DNA from: Allofrancisella guangzhouensis
Lineage (GTDB): Bacteria; Pseudomonadota; Gammaproteobacteria; Francisellales; Francisellaceae
DNA: 64,000 nt
Assembly (NCBI RefSeq): GCF_000815225.1
Contig: NZ_CP010427.1
Span: 1,594,483-1,658,482 of the forward strand
Direction of reading: 5' to 3'
Position numbers and translations under genes: made by a program. Position 1 is the first letter of the stretch, and the number at the start of each line of letters is the position of its first letter. Under the pieces are notes generated by a model. The model was not told the origin of the DNA and made no database searches. It worked only from the letters and a program-made list of their open reading frames with translations. Positions 23,624 to 33,660 of the stretch are shown here, in pieces.

Positions 23624-25654
23624 ATGAGAAAAATACTAGTTACCAACGCCTTACCTTATGCTAATGGTGATTTACATCTAGGTCATATGCTTGGCTATAT
23701 CCAATCAGACATCTGGGTTAGATTTCAAAAACTACAAGGCAATAAATGTATTTTTGTCTGTGGTAGTGATACTCATGGCACACCCATAATGCTAAAAGCT
23801 AAAAATCTAGGAATAGCTCCAGAAAAGTTGGTAGAAAAATTTTCAGAGAGACACTTGAAAGATTTTTCAGATTTTGAAATAGAATTTGATAACTATCACT
23901 CTACTCATAATGACTTAAATAAAAAAATTGTTGAAGAAATGTATGATAAATTGAGAACAAAAGGATTAATCTCTACCAAAGAAATTGCCCAAGCATATGA
24001 TGAGCAAGCTAAAATGTTTCTGCCTGATAGATTTGTAAAAGGCACATGCCCAAAGTGTAAAGCTGAAGATCAATATGGAGATAGCTGTGAAGTCTGTGGA
24101 GCAACCTATGATCCTACTGATTTAATAAACCCAAAATCTGTAGTTTCTGGTAAAGCTCCTATTCAAAAAAAATCTGAGCACTTTTTCTTTGACTTACCAG
24201 CTTTAGAAAAAGATATAGAAACTTGGATAAGCACAAACCAACAGTTACAGCCAGAAGTCGCTAATAAATTAAAAGAATGGTTTGAGCAAGGTCTACAAAG
24301 TTGGGACATATCACGCGACGCTCCATATTTTGGTTTTGCAATACCTGGCACAAATGGGCAGAAATATTTCTATGTATGGTTAGATGCTCCTATAGGCTAT
24401 ATAGCTAGTTTTAAAGATTATTGTAATAAAACTGCTTTAGATTTTGACCAATTCTGGGGCAATGGCAGCCATAATAGTGAACTTTACCATTTTATAGGAA
24501 AAGATATTATATATTTTCATGCTTTATTCTGGCCAGCTATCTTAGCTTCTACAGGATACAAAACACCAACTAGTGTTTTTGCAAATGGCTTTTTGACTAT
24601 AAATGGTAAGAAAATGTCAAAGTCGCGCGGTACTTTTATCCAAGCAAGAACATACCTTGATAATCTAGAGCCAAGCTACCTAAGATATTATTTCGCGTCT
24701 AGACTAACCTCTAAAATAGATGATATTGATTTAAATCTAGAAGAATTTATCACTAAGTCAAACTCTGATATAGTCGGAAAAGTTGTAAATATTGCTAGTC
24801 GCTGTGCAGGATTTATATATAAAAATTTTGATGCTACATTATCAACTGAAGTTTATGATACAAACCTAGAAAAAGAATTTACCAATAATCATGATTCTAT
24901 TACACAAGCATTTGAAAAAAGAGAGTTTTCAACTGCTGTTAGGTTAATAATGGCATTAGCAGATAAAGCAAACCAATTCATAGACCTTCATAAACCTTGG
25001 CAACTAGCTAAAGAAGAGGGACAAGAAGAGAAAGTTCATCAAGTATGTTCCCAGGGTATCAACATGTTTAAGGTTTTAGTTTCTTATCTTAAACCAATTG
25101 TTCCTAATATTTCTAAGAAAGCTGAAACATTTTTAAATATTCAAATTAATAACTGGAATGAAGCACCAAGATTTTTAAAAAATCACAAAATAAACAAATT
25201 TAAACCTCTTGCTACTCGAGTAGAAAAAGAAAAAGTTAGTAAAATTTTGGAGGATACAAAAATGACAATTCAAAATGAACAATTCCAGCAGCAACAAAGT
25301 AAACAACTAGAACAAAAAGTAGATATAGCCCCAGAATGCACTTTTGATGACTTCATGAAAGTAGATTTACGTGTTGCAAAGATCACTGAAGCCTCACATG
25401 TTGAAGGAGCTGATAAACTCCTTAAGTTAATCCTAGATTTAGGTGGTGTTACTAGACAAGTATTTGCTGGCATAAAGTCTAAATACAATCCAGAGGACTT
25501 AGTAGGTAAACATACTGTTATGGTTGCAAACTTAGCTCCTAGGAAAATGAAGTTTGGACTATCAGAGGGAATGGTACTTGCTGCTGGGAATGGAGAAGAT
25601 ATTTATATACTTGAACCTCACGAGGGAGCGCAAGCTGGAATGCGGATAAAATAA
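23624..25654 (+). CDS. metG: methionyl-tRNA synthetase
   Basis: A full-length 676-residue class I synthetase. [12 protein letters not shown] near residue 21 is the HIGH motif, [10 protein letters not shown] near 331 the KMSKS motif, and the zinc knuckle [18 protein letters not shown] lies near 143. The C-terminal 110 residues form the EMAPII/Trbp111-like tRNA-binding and dimerisation domain ([17 protein letters not shown]). It charges initiator and elongator tRNA-Met. The stop overlaps the following MFS start by one base (TAATG). Confidence 0.99.
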   Translation: MRKILVTNALPYANGDLHLGHMLGYIQSDIWVRFQKLQGNKCIFVCGSDTHGTPIMLKAKNLGIAPEKLVEKFSERHLKDFSDFEIEFDNYHSTHNDLNKKIVEEMYDKLRTKGLISTKEIAQAYDEQAKMFLPDRFVKGTCPKCKAEDQYGDSCEVCGATYDPTDLINPKSVVSGKAPIQKKSEHFFFDLPALEKDIETWISTNQQLQPEVANKLKEWFEQGLQSWDISRDAPYFGFAIPGTNGQKYFYVWLDAPIGYIASFKDYCNKTALDFDQFWGNGSHNSELYHFIGKDIIYFHALFWPAILASTGYKTPTSVFANGFLTINGKKMSKSRGTFIQARTYLDNLEPSYLRYYFASRLTSKIDDIDLNLEEFITKSNSDIVGKVVNIASRCAGFIYKNFDATLSTEVYDTNLEKEFTNNHDSITQAFEKREFSTAVRLIMALADKANQFIDLHKPWQLAKEEGQEEKVHQVCSQGINMFKVLVSYLKPIVPNISKKAETFLNIQINNWNEAPRFLKNHKINKFKPLATRVEKEKVSKILEDTKMTIQNEQFQQQQSKQLEQKVDIAPECTFDDFMKVDLRVAKITEASHVEGADKLLKLILDLGGVTRQVFAGIKSKYNPEDLVGKHTVMVANLAPRKMKFGLSEGMVLAAGNGEDIYILEPHEGAQAGMRIK

Positions 25655-26890
25655 TGACTAAAAAAACTTTTTATATTTTTGTTGTTTTTATACTTTTCTT
25701 AAGTGGATTAATAAATTATCTTGATCGCTCAACATTAAGTATTGCTAATATCACAATTGCTACTGATTTCAATATAAGCCCTGCCGAAATGGGATTATTA
25801 CTATCTGCTTTTATGTGGTCTTATGCCTTATCAAGCCTTCCATCTGGATACTTAGTTGACCGTTTTGGCATTAAACGTATCGCTATAGTAAGTATGGTAG
25901 CATGGGCAGGAATATGCATTCTAAGCGGCTTAACTATCGGTTTCTATTCAATTCTTACAATGAGGATCTTATTGGGAATTGCTGAAGCTCCTTTATTTAT
26001 AATTGCAACGAAAATTATCCAACAAAATTTCTCAGTTGCTAAAAGAGGTTTTGTATCTTCAATAATTGCTCTTGGTCCAAGGCTTTCAAATGTTATGGCT
26101 CCCATATTTTTAGTTAGCTTGATGCTTTTAGTCAATTGGCGAGGCATGTTTATCTTACTTGGAGTTCTCGGCTTAACCACAACTTTTATCTGGGCTAAAT
26201 TACAGAATCATAGTTACTTTGCACACAATGATGATAACTCAAGACCGGCGCACATGACAAAGAAACAGTTTAAAGCTATACTAACTAACCATAATGTAAT
26301 ATTCTTATGTATTGGCAATATCTGCAGCACATATGCCTATTGGTTATTTATAACATGGCTACCATTTTATTTTATTGAAAATATGAACCTTAGCCTACCA
26401 CAAATGGGGCTTGCAACGTCTTTGTCATTTTTATCGTCACTTGTATCTGTCATACTAGGTGGTATAGTTTCTGATTACCTTATAAAACGAGGTGTTTCAG
26501 CTATTGCTTCACGTCTTACTCCTATCATTTTTGGTTGTCTAATAGCTGGTGTAGCAATAATGGTAATCCCCATTTTAGACAATATCTTAAGTATAATTTT
26601 TCTTATAAGCATCAGTGTCTTTTGTCTAGGACTTAGGATATCACCAACATGGGCAATAGTTGCTGACATAGCACCACCTAAATTAATAGGAATAGTTGGT
26701 GGTACACAGAATCTAGCTAATTTTATTGGCGCCGGATTAGCCCCCCCTAACAACTGGTCTTATTTTGCAGGAAACAGGAAATAATTTTAGCGTCGTTTTT
26801 ATTGTTGGAAGTATTATTTGTATTTTAGGCTCCTTGAGCTACTTATTTATAAATACTAAAAAAATAATTAGTCATAAAATTCTCCAATAA
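25654..26890 (+). pseudogene. MFS transporter (ACS-type) frameshifted at a poly-C run
   Basis: From the ATG at 25654 the frame codes an anion/cation-symporter-type MFS protein: SGLINYLDRSTLSIAN, a DRFGIKR loop between helices 2 and 3 and about ten further helices. After GAGLAP a run of seven C (26741-26747) shifts the reading into a stop at 26784. The neighbouring frame carries on cleanly as LTTGLILQETGNNFSVVFIVGSIIC...SHKILQ to a stop at 26890, completing the last helices. Six C would restore a full ~410-residue transporter. It is coupled to metG. The run may be a real frameshift, a phase-variable tract or a sequencing error. Confidence 0.8.
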
Positions 26891-26954
26891 GTTTTCCTAA
26901 CATTCACAGTAAACTTACCCATCCTAGTCTACTATGCTCGAATTAACTAATACT

Positions 26955-27581
26955 TTATTCATTTGTAAAACCTTCAACACTTCCTGCACCTTCACGTAAA
27001 ACAATATAAGGTAACTCCAGCGCTTCAATTACAGTAGTTGGCTCATAACCACAGTAGTCGGAATCTACTATTAGATCTATATTATTCATAATTTCATTAT
27101 TGATACCACTGCAGTCAGTTACAACATAAGCCTGACCTGGTAAAATAAAAGAGCTGACTACTAAAGGTTCTTCTATCTCTGCACTTATAGCTTGAGGTAC
27201 ATAATGTTCACTTACTCTTATACCGACGGTGTTTTTAGATTTAGTAACAAGTAAAGAAGATACCTTTTTAGTAGCATTTAGTATGAATGTATATGGACCA
27301 GGAGTATATCTTTTTAATAACCTATAAGCATTGTTATCAATTTTAGCATATTCTGAAATTTCAGAAAGATCTTTGCATAAAAGTGTAAAATTATGACTAC
27401 TATCTAAATCTCTTATTTTTCTAATTTTATCTATAGCCTTTTTTGATTTCATTTTGCAAGCTAAAGCATATCCTGAATCTGTCGGAATAGCTACAACACC
27501 CTCTTTATCCAAAACCTGTCTTATTTCTTGTAGTGCTAGAATATTGTTACCATAGCTATTTAATTCTATTAATCTCTTCAT
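26955..27581 (-). CDS. yciO: YciO/Sua5/YrdC-domain protein
   Basis: A 208-residue YrdC-like domain protein. The opening VLDKEGVVAIPTDSGYALAC, the KIRKIRD helix, a TPGPYTFIL segment and VGIRVSEHYVPQAI are the family blocks. The longer C-terminus with VDSDYCGYEPTTVIEAL and VLREGAGSVEGF fits the YciO branch better than TsaC. TsaC makes threonylcarbamoyl-adenylate for tRNA t6A; YciO proteins are related but weaker in that role. Same strand as nothing nearby; divergent from yciB. Confidence 0.82.
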   Translation of the reverse strand: MKRLIELNSYGNNILALQEIRQVLDKEGVVAIPTDSGYALACKMKSKKAIDKIRKIRDLDSSHNFTLLCKDLSEISEYAKIDNNAYRLLKRYTPGPYTFILNATKKVSSLLVTKSKNTVGIRVSEHYVPQAISAEIEEPLVVSSFILPGQAYVVTDCSGINNEIMNNIDLIVDSDYCGYEPTTVIEALELPYIVLREGAGSVEGFTNE

Positions 27582-27648
27582 AATCTTCTTAACAAAAGCT
27601 ATACTTTTATAACAATTATAACAACAGTTATTAAAATTACCCTAAAAT

Positions 27649-28179
27649 ATGAATAAAATACTCAATGATCTATTACCCGCAATCGTTTTTTTTACGATTT
27701 ATAAAGCTTATGATATTTTTTATGCAACTGCTGCTTTAATTATCATTACCATAGCACAAGTTATATGGGAATATATGACTCGCCGTAGGATTGCTAAAAT
27801 ACAAATCCTAATTACTGTGTTGGTAGTAATATTCGGTGGTGCTACTTTGTATTTCCATAATGAGGAGTTTATTAAATGGAAAGTTAGTATAGTGAATTGG
27901 CTGATAGGTATTGGATTAATAATAACAACCTATATTATGAAAGTAACTCCTATGGAAAGACTTCTTAAAGAGATAGTTAATCTTAGTCCGCATAAGTGGA
28001 AAGTAATTAACAATATGTGGGGTGCATATTTTGTAATTCTTGGAACAATTAATCTTTTTGTAGCTTATTTTTTCTCTACAAATATATGGATGAATTTTAA
28101 GCTATTTGGGCTTTTAGGTATTACTTTTGCGTTTATGACAGTTCAATCACTGTACTTATCTAAAAATATGAAGAAATAA
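27649..28179 (+). CDS. yciB: septation protein A-like inner membrane protein
   Basis: A 176-residue protein with five predicted membrane helices. It begins LNDLLPAIVFFTIYKAYDIFYATAALI, has a basic YMTRRRIAKIQ loop, and MERLLKEIVNLSPHKWKVINNMWGAYFVILGTINLFVAY near residues 103-141, all diagnostic of the YciB/IspZ family. It supports envelope and division integrity at the inner membrane. Divergent from the yciO-like gene. Confidence 0.92.
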   Translation: MNKILNDLLPAIVFFTIYKAYDIFYATAALIIITIAQVIWEYMTRRRIAKIQILITVLVVIFGGATLYFHNEEFIKWKVSIVNWLIGIGLIITTYIMKVTPMERLLKEIVNLSPHKWKVINNMWGAYFVILGTINLFVAYFFSTNIWMNFKLFGLLGITFAFMTVQSLYLSKNMKK

Positions 28180-28281
28180 ACATGGTTTTTATTTGTAAAC
28201 TATATGCTACAAAATATATAATTTATGTTTATGGAAATAGTTTCAAAATAACTAAAAAATAATTAAATTATACTGACAACA

Positions 28282-28524
28282 ATGAAAAACAATAACAGAA
28301 ATCTCTCTAAAAAAATTTGTTTATTTAATAAAACCGTTAGCTGCTTATTTTTAACCATAATATTAGCAGTTTTTAGCTTTCTTGAACTAACAGTAATGAT
28401 ATTAATATTTTTAATCTTTATGAGCTTCTATTTAGCTATAATTATTTTAGGTACCACATACTTATCTATTATATGTCTGTTTAAAATAAAAAAAATCATA
28501 AAAGATAAGAGACAAACTACTTAA
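28282..28524 (+). CDS. small membrane protein, hypothetical
   Basis: Eighty residues with a basic N-terminus (NRNLSKKICLF), two long hydrophobic stretches between about residues 18 and 68, and a basic tail (KIKKIIKDKRQTT). The ribosome site is weak and I recognise no family. Its stop overlaps the end of the convergent glk gene by four bases. It could be a real small membrane protein or a chance AT-rich frame. Confidence 0.4.
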   Translation: MKNNNRNLSKKICLFNKTVSCLFLTIILAVFSFLELTVMILIFLIFMSFYLAIIILGTTYLSIICLFKIKKIIKDKRQTT

Positions 28525-29543
28525 TCTTTTTTAATCAAATTAGCAGCGTAAGTTCTAGCTCCTATTAAACCAACATCTGTATTCATAATTATATGAATTG
28601 GAAAATCTTTCATCATAGCTGACATTCTTCCTTTGTCTCTAAATTTCTCCAAAAACTTACTTTCTTTAATCTGATCAATAAGACGTGGAGCAATACCCCC
28701 AGCAATATATAACCCTCTAAATGGCAAGCTTGTTAAAGCCAAGTTACCAGCAATTGAACCATAAATGCTCAAAAATATATCTATAGTCCTTAAAGCGGAC
28801 GGTTCTTTATATTCTATAGCATACTTAACTATTGCTGCTGCTTTATCTGAGTCTGAAACACTAAACAAATTCCTACGTAAACTAGTACATTCTGGCTGAT
28901 TGTACAAAGGGTTTCTAACTACATATTTGTAAATGTTATAAATACCATAACCACTACAAAACCTTTCTGGGGACACTCGATGCAGAGTCTTACGCATAAA
29001 TTTAAATAGCTCAACCTGCTCATCACCAACAGGAGAAAAATCAACATGACCTCCTTCGGTTTTGTAAACTCTAGGCTTATGGTTTTCATCATAACTTACT
29101 AAACACATTCCAAGCCCAGTTCCTGCACCAATAACTACACAAAGACTATTATCATCTTTTTTGCCTTCTTGAATAGTTATAATATCCTTTTGTCGATCTA
29201 ATTTTTCAATACCATAGCCAATGGCTTCAAAATCATTTATCACTTTAACTTTATTTTTGTCAATACCTAAACCCTCAGCAACATACTGCTCTGAAACCAT
29301 CCATGGCAAATTTGTAATTTCAACCTCTCCGTCTACCACAAAACCAGCAACAGCTAAGCAAACTGAATCAATCTGTCCAGCTAAATTAATTTCAGCTAAG
29401 AAAATATCAATAACATCAGATAGGCAATTAAAATCCGCTCCTTTGTATTTTCTTATAGCTATACTTTGAGTTTTACCATTTTCCAACTGAGAAACTTCTA
29501 ATCTAGTATTAGTTCCTCCGATATCTCCAGATAATATATACAT
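28521..29543 (-). CDS. glk: glucokinase
   Basis: A 340-residue ROK-unrelated bacterial glucokinase of the Glk type. The phosphate loop GDIGGTNTRLEV opens the protein, VINDFEAIGYG lies near residue 102 and the adenosine motif GAGTGLGMCLV near 137; the GGHVDFSPVGDEQ segment carries glucose contacts. It makes glucose-6-phosphate from cytosolic glucose and ATP. It stands alone, divergent from ubiE. Confidence 0.95.
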   Translation of the reverse strand: MYILSGDIGGTNTRLEVSQLENGKTQSIAIRKYKGADFNCLSDVIDIFLAEINLAGQIDSVCLAVAGFVVDGEVEITNLPWMVSEQYVAEGLGIDKNKVKVINDFEAIGYGIEKLDRQKDIITIQEGKKDDNSLCVVIGAGTGLGMCLVSYDENHKPRVYKTEGGHVDFSPVGDEQVELFKFMRKTLHRVSPERFCSGYGIYNIYKYVVRNPLYNQPECTSLRRNLFSVSDSDKAAAIVKYAIEYKEPSALRTIDIFLSIYGSIAGNLALTSLPFRGLYIAGGIAPRLIDQIKESKFLEKFRDKGRMSAMMKDFPIHIIMNTDVGLIGARTYAANLIKKD

Positions 29544-29639
29544 AAACCCTATTTCCCTTATTTATTATCTTGCCAATACAAATATACGATATTCTGTTAT
29601 AATTAGACAATAACTAATATATCATAAATCTTAGTCTAA

Positions 29640-30392
29640 ATGTCTAAAGAAAATAAAACTGCAGATTTTGGCTTCACCGAAGTACCATGGGAAGAAAAGC
29701 AAGAAAGAGTCGCTGGAGTTTTTCATTCAGTTGCAGCTAAATACGACCTAATGAATGACTTAATGTCTTTTGGAGTTCATCGTATATGGAAAAAACAAAC
29801 AATTTCAAAAGCTAGTATTCGTAAAGGAGATAAAGTCCTAGATTTAGCAGGTGGTACAGGGGACTTGGCATATAAATTTTGCCAGCTAGTTGGTTCTCAA
29901 GGCAAAGTTGTGCTTAGTGACATAAATTCTTCTATGCTAGAGATTGGTAAAGAAAAGCTAACTAATAAAGGTTGTGTTGGAAACATTGAATATGTACAAG
30001 CAAACGCTGAATGCTTACCATTTCCTGATAATTATTTTGACTGTATAACCATATCTTTTGGTTTAAGGAACGTTACAGACAAAGATAAGGCTTTAGCTTC
30101 TATGTGTAAAGTTTTAAAACCAGGTGGTAAATTACTAGTTTTAGAGTTTTCTAAACCTATAATGCCTATACTTGCTAAAGTTTATGATGAATACTCTTTT
30201 AAAGCATTACCTTTTTTAGGGAAAATTATTACACAAGATGCTGATAGCTATAAATATCTAGCGGAATCAATACGCAAGCATCCTGACCAAGAAACTCTAA
30301 AACAAATGATGTTAACTGCTGGCTTTGATAATGTTGAATATCAAAATATGACAGGTGGTATAGTCGCTTTACACACTGGGTATAAATACTAA
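29640..30392 (+). CDS. ubiE: ubiquinone/menaquinone methyltransferase UbiE
   Basis: A 250-residue SAM-dependent C-methyltransferase. [37 protein letters not shown] is the family signature, the SAM motif I is [12 protein letters not shown] near residue 65, and [14 protein letters not shown] near 138. It methylates the demethyl quinone ring at the membrane surface. First gene of ubiE-ubiJ-ubiB, the classical gammaproteobacterial arrangement; 2 bases separate it from ubiJ. Confidence 0.97.
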   Translation: MSKENKTADFGFTEVPWEEKQERVAGVFHSVAAKYDLMNDLMSFGVHRIWKKQTISKASIRKGDKVLDLAGGTGDLAYKFCQLVGSQGKVVLSDINSSMLEIGKEKLTNKGCVGNIEYVQANAECLPFPDNYFDCITISFGLRNVTDKDKALASMCKVLKPGGKLLVLEFSKPIMPILAKVYDEYSFKALPFLGKIITQDADSYKYLAESIRKHPDQETLKQMMLTAGFDNVEYQNMTGGIVALHTGYKY

Positions 30393-30394
30393 GA

Positions 30395-30982
30395 ATGATA
30401 CAAACTGTTAACAAAGCTTTAAACTTAATAACAAAACTTGACCCACAAGCTAGTCACTTACTATTGCCTTTAGAGAATAAATCTCTGACTATACACTTTA
30501 GTGATATAGACTACACAATTGCTATAAATGTAAAAAACCAAAGTTTATACGCAACTAACCCTAGTTCCGAGAATGTTTTAAGCGGTAAATTAGCGTATGT
30601 TATAGAGTTAGTATTTAATAAAAACCTACAAGAACTTTTAATAGCCAAAAAACTAGATTACAAAGGCAGCCTAAAAGAACTCAATGAATTTAATCATTTT
30701 TTTAATGCTCTTGATGTTGATATAGTCTACAAAATTTCACAATTTACGAACCCGAGCTTTGCTAACCTAGTTGCAAAACCATTTAAAAAAGCTAAAGAAT
30801 ATTTACAAGTATCTACCCAAGAAACTATCATTGATATAAAAGATTATTTAACTGAAGAAAAACAGCTATTAATTTCACAAAATGAAATAAATATTTTCTA
30901 TCGTGAAATTCAAGAGCTAAAACAATCTGTTGATAGGATAGATTTAAAACTAAAGTTACTACAAGGTTTTTATAATGATTAA
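30395..30982 (+). CDS. ubiJ: ubiquinone biosynthesis accessory protein UbiJ
   Basis: A 195-residue protein with an N-terminal SCP2-like lipid-binding domain (SGKLAYVIELVFNK, LQELLIAKKLDYKGSLKELNEFNHF) and a C-terminal coiled coil (residues about 155-190). With UbiK it scaffolds the soluble Ubi metabolon. Sequence is divergent, as usual for UbiJ, and the call rests strongly on its place between ubiE and ubiB. Its last eight bases overlap ubiB. Confidence 0.9.
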   Translation: MIQTVNKALNLITKLDPQASHLLLPLENKSLTIHFSDIDYTIAINVKNQSLYATNPSSENVLSGKLAYVIELVFNKNLQELLIAKKLDYKGSLKELNEFNHFFNALDVDIVYKISQFTNPSFANLVAKPFKKAKEYLQVSTQETIIDIKDYLTEEKQLLISQNEINIFYREIQELKQSVDRIDLKLKLLQGFYND

Positions 30983-32627
30983 AAAATTCTTTCGTCTTAT
31001 TTACATTTTTTACATCGTTAATAAATATTGCTTATTTAATGAGCCAGTACGAGCTACAAATCTAAAGTCGCTAAGAGCTATACTTTTTCTAAACCCTTTT
31101 TATTATTCAAGGAGAATTAGAAAACTAGATCATGGCGTACGCATACGTGAAGCTTTAGAAAAATTAGGGCCTATATTTATTAAATTTGGGCAAGCTTTGT
31201 CTATTAGAGCCGACTTATTACCTCCAGAGGTGATAAAAGAAGTTGCTAAGCTACAAGATGATGTACCACCTTTTGATAGTATGCTTGCAGTCCAGCAAAT
31301 TGAAAAAGCAACTAAACAATCTATTAATGATATATTTAGTGACTTTGATGAAACTCCTCTAGCTTCAGCATCGGTAGCACAAGTACATAGTGCTGCTCTT
31401 TATAATGGTGAAAAAGTTGTAGTCAAAGTGCTTCGTCCAAACATTGAAAAAATTCTTAAACTTGATACTTCTTTAATGCTAATTTTTGCTAAAGGACTTA
31501 GACTACTAAAAGAAATAAGGAGATTTAAACCAGTCGAAATTGTTAGTGAAATTAATCAAAGTTTTTTTGATGAGCTAGATCTAGTGCGTGAAGCTGCAAA
31601 TGCATCTCAATTACGTAGAAATTTTGAAAATAGTCCTATACACTATGTTCCTAAAATTTACTGGGAATATACTAGCTCTACTGTAATGGTAATGGAAAAA
31701 GTTAGTGGTGTTAGTGTTTCAGATATAGAAACCTTAGACTCACTAGGAGTTGATCGTCGTTTACTAGCAAAAAGAGGTGTAGAGATTTTCTACTCTCAAG
31801 TTTTTGATGACTGTTTCTTTCATGCTGATATGCACCCAGGAAATATGTTTATAGATGTAACAAACCCAGCTGACCCTAAATACATATCTATAGATTTTGG
31901 TATTGTTGGTACTCTAAATAGAGAAGACCAGCGCTATTTAGCTGGGAATTTTTTAGCTTTTTTTAAACGTGATTATAGAAAAGTAGCGGAGTTACATATT
32001 GAATCAGGCTGGGTACCAGCTAATACACGCGTTGATGTATTAGAATCAGCAATCCGTACAGTTTGTGAACCTATTTTTGAAAGACCTATGAAAGAGATTT
32101 CTCTTGGTTACACTTTAATGCAATTATTCAACGTTGCAAGAAGATTTGAGATGAATATACAACCTCAATTAACTTTACTACAAAAAACTCTATTTCATGT
32201 TGAAGGGCTAGGACAAAAACTATGCCCTGAATTAAATATTTGGGAGACTTCTCGTCCTATTTTAGAAAAATGGATGAAAGAACAAATGGGGCTTAGAGGA
32301 TTTTATCATCGCTCTATAGAAAATATGCCTAGAGTTAGTGATAAACTTCCTGAACTACCGCGTATAGTTTTTGATATTTTGCAGCAAACTCAAGCTAACT
32401 TAAAAAAAGATAGGCAGATATCTTATGTGAAGATGCCTCCAAAAAGGACTAAAAAATGGCCTTTAGCTTTAGGGTTTGGATTAGTAGGCTTAGGCATATG
32501 GTATGGTCTATATGCTGACCCTACACCTTTACTAAAACTACAAGAATTTATAGAAAAACATAATAATAAGTTTATTGCTATAGGCGCATTTTTTTTAATT
32601 TACTATATTTTTAAGAAGGAGAAATAA
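30975..32627 (+). CDS. ubiB: ubiquinone biosynthesis atypical kinase UbiB
   Basis: A 550-residue ABC1/ADCK kinase-like protein. The KxGQ motif appears as FIKFGQALSIRADLLPPEV near residue 70, an A-rich loop as PLASASVAQVH near 133, and the catalytic/metal region as FHADMHPGNMF and SIDFGIVG near 288-310. Two transmembrane helices at the C-terminus (about 498-548) anchor it in the inner membrane. It supports ubiquinone synthesis through its ATPase activity. One base separates it from the HIT gene. Confidence 0.97.
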   Translation: MIKKFFRLIYIFYIVNKYCLFNEPVRATNLKSLRAILFLNPFYYSRRIRKLDHGVRIREALEKLGPIFIKFGQALSIRADLLPPEVIKEVAKLQDDVPPFDSMLAVQQIEKATKQSINDIFSDFDETPLASASVAQVHSAALYNGEKVVVKVLRPNIEKILKLDTSLMLIFAKGLRLLKEIRRFKPVEIVSEINQSFFDELDLVREAANASQLRRNFENSPIHYVPKIYWEYTSSTVMVMEKVSGVSVSDIETLDSLGVDRRLLAKRGVEIFYSQVFDDCFFHADMHPGNMFIDVTNPADPKYISIDFGIVGTLNREDQRYLAGNFLAFFKRDYRKVAELHIESGWVPANTRVDVLESAIRTVCEPIFERPMKEISLGYTLMQLFNVARRFEMNIQPQLTLLQKTLFHVEGLGQKLCPELNIWETSRPILEKWMKEQMGLRGFYHRSIENMPRVSDKLPELPRIVFDILQQTQANLKKDRQISYVKMPPKRTKKWPLALGFGLVGLGIWYGLYADPTPLLKLQEFIEKHNNKFIAIGAFFLIYYIFKKEK

Positions 32628-32628
32628 A

Positions 32629-32967
32629 ATGTCTAGTTGTATCTTCTGTAAAATTACCACTGGTGAAATTTCGTGTAACAAAGTTTATGAAGATGATAGT
32701 TTTTTAGCTTTCCATGATATCAATCCTGCTGCTGATATACACGTACTAGTTATACCTAAAAAACATATAGCTAGCTTAAATGAGTTATCTATACAAGATC
32801 AAGAGCTTATGGGTAATTTTATGTTGGGTATCCCAAAAATCGCTAAAAACTTAGGATTAAAAGGTTTTAAAACTGTTATAAACACAGGTAAAGAAGGTGG
32901 TCAGATGATATTTCACTTTCACGCTCATATATTAGGTGGAAAAATACGTATGAAACTACCTGAGTAA
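32629..32967 (+). CDS. hinT: HIT-family protein (HinT-like nucleotide hydrolase)
   Basis: A 112-residue histidine triad protein. CIFCKITTGEI opens the protein, HDINPAADIHVLVIPKKHI lies near residue 45 and the triad HFHAHILGG near 102-110. Members hydrolyse nucleoside phosphoramidates such as aminoacyl-adenylates. It closes the ubiEJB operon and converges on comF. Confidence 0.93.
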   Translation: MSSCIFCKITTGEISCNKVYEDDSFLAFHDINPAADIHVLVIPKKHIASLNELSIQDQELMGNFMLGIPKIAKNLGLKGFKTVINTGKEGGQMIFHFHAHILGGKIRMKLPE

Positions 32968-32979
32968 AGTAAGGAGACT

Positions 32980-33633
32980 CTATCCTGCTCTTACCAAAGT
33001 AATTATAGATATTTTGTCGACCAGACTTTCTTTTTTAACAGTTTGAATAAATTCTTTTAAGGTTGACCCTGTTGTTAATACATCATCAAAAACTACTAAA
33101 TGCTTTGCTTGTATTGGCTTATTTAGTTTAAAAACTCCTTTTATCTGGTCTATACGATTTTTCTTAGAAGATTTTGACTGAGGTTTTGTATACTTAGTTC
33201 TTTCATAATTTGTGAAAGTTGGCGGAATATTAGTATATTGTGACAATCTATTAGCTAGAAGCTCTGCTTGGTTAAAACCGCGATACAGATATCTAAATTT
33301 ATGGCTAGGCACTGCAGCTATAGCATCTACACTATCTAACTCTTTACCTATAGAATTTTGCCACCAGAGAGATATTAATCTTTCAAAAATAGGTTCTACT
33401 AATAAATCCTTATGAAATTTTAGTTTCTTAAGTAAATACTTAACTTCTGCGGAGTAGTTAAGTAAATAATAATAATCATATTCACAATCAAGTTCTATCG
33501 TTTGTTTGTTAAAATTTAGGTCACTAACCAGACCTCTAAAACAATATTCACAAGTAACATTATCTGAGCTTTGCCTGCATAACAAACAACTTTGTTTAAA
33601 GAGTAATTTTATTATTTTTGGTATAATCTCCAT
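32980..33633 (-). CDS. comF: ComF-family protein
   Basis: A 217-residue ComF/GntX protein. The N-terminal zinc-ribbon-like CLLCRQSSDNVTCEYC (four cysteines) is followed by a phosphoribosyltransferase fold with the PRPP loop LVVFDDVLTTGSTLKEF near residue 183 and FNQAELLANRLS near 120. ComF helps load incoming single-stranded DNA during transformation, and Francisella is naturally competent in some species. Divergent from the BioC-like gene, an adjacency seen in other proteobacteria. Confidence 0.92.
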   Translation of the reverse strand: MEIIPKIIKLLFKQSCLLCRQSSDNVTCEYCFRGLVSDLNFNKQTIELDCEYDYYYLLNYSAEVKYLLKKLKFHKDLLVEPIFERLISLWWQNSIGKELDSVDAIAAVPSHKFRYLYRGFNQAELLANRLSQYTNIPPTFTNYERTKYTKPQSKSSKKNRIDQIKGVFKLNKPIQAKHLVVFDDVLTTGSTLKEFIQTVKKESLVDKISIITLVRAG

Positions 33634-33660
33634 ATAACAATCATCTTTTATAAGAAACTT

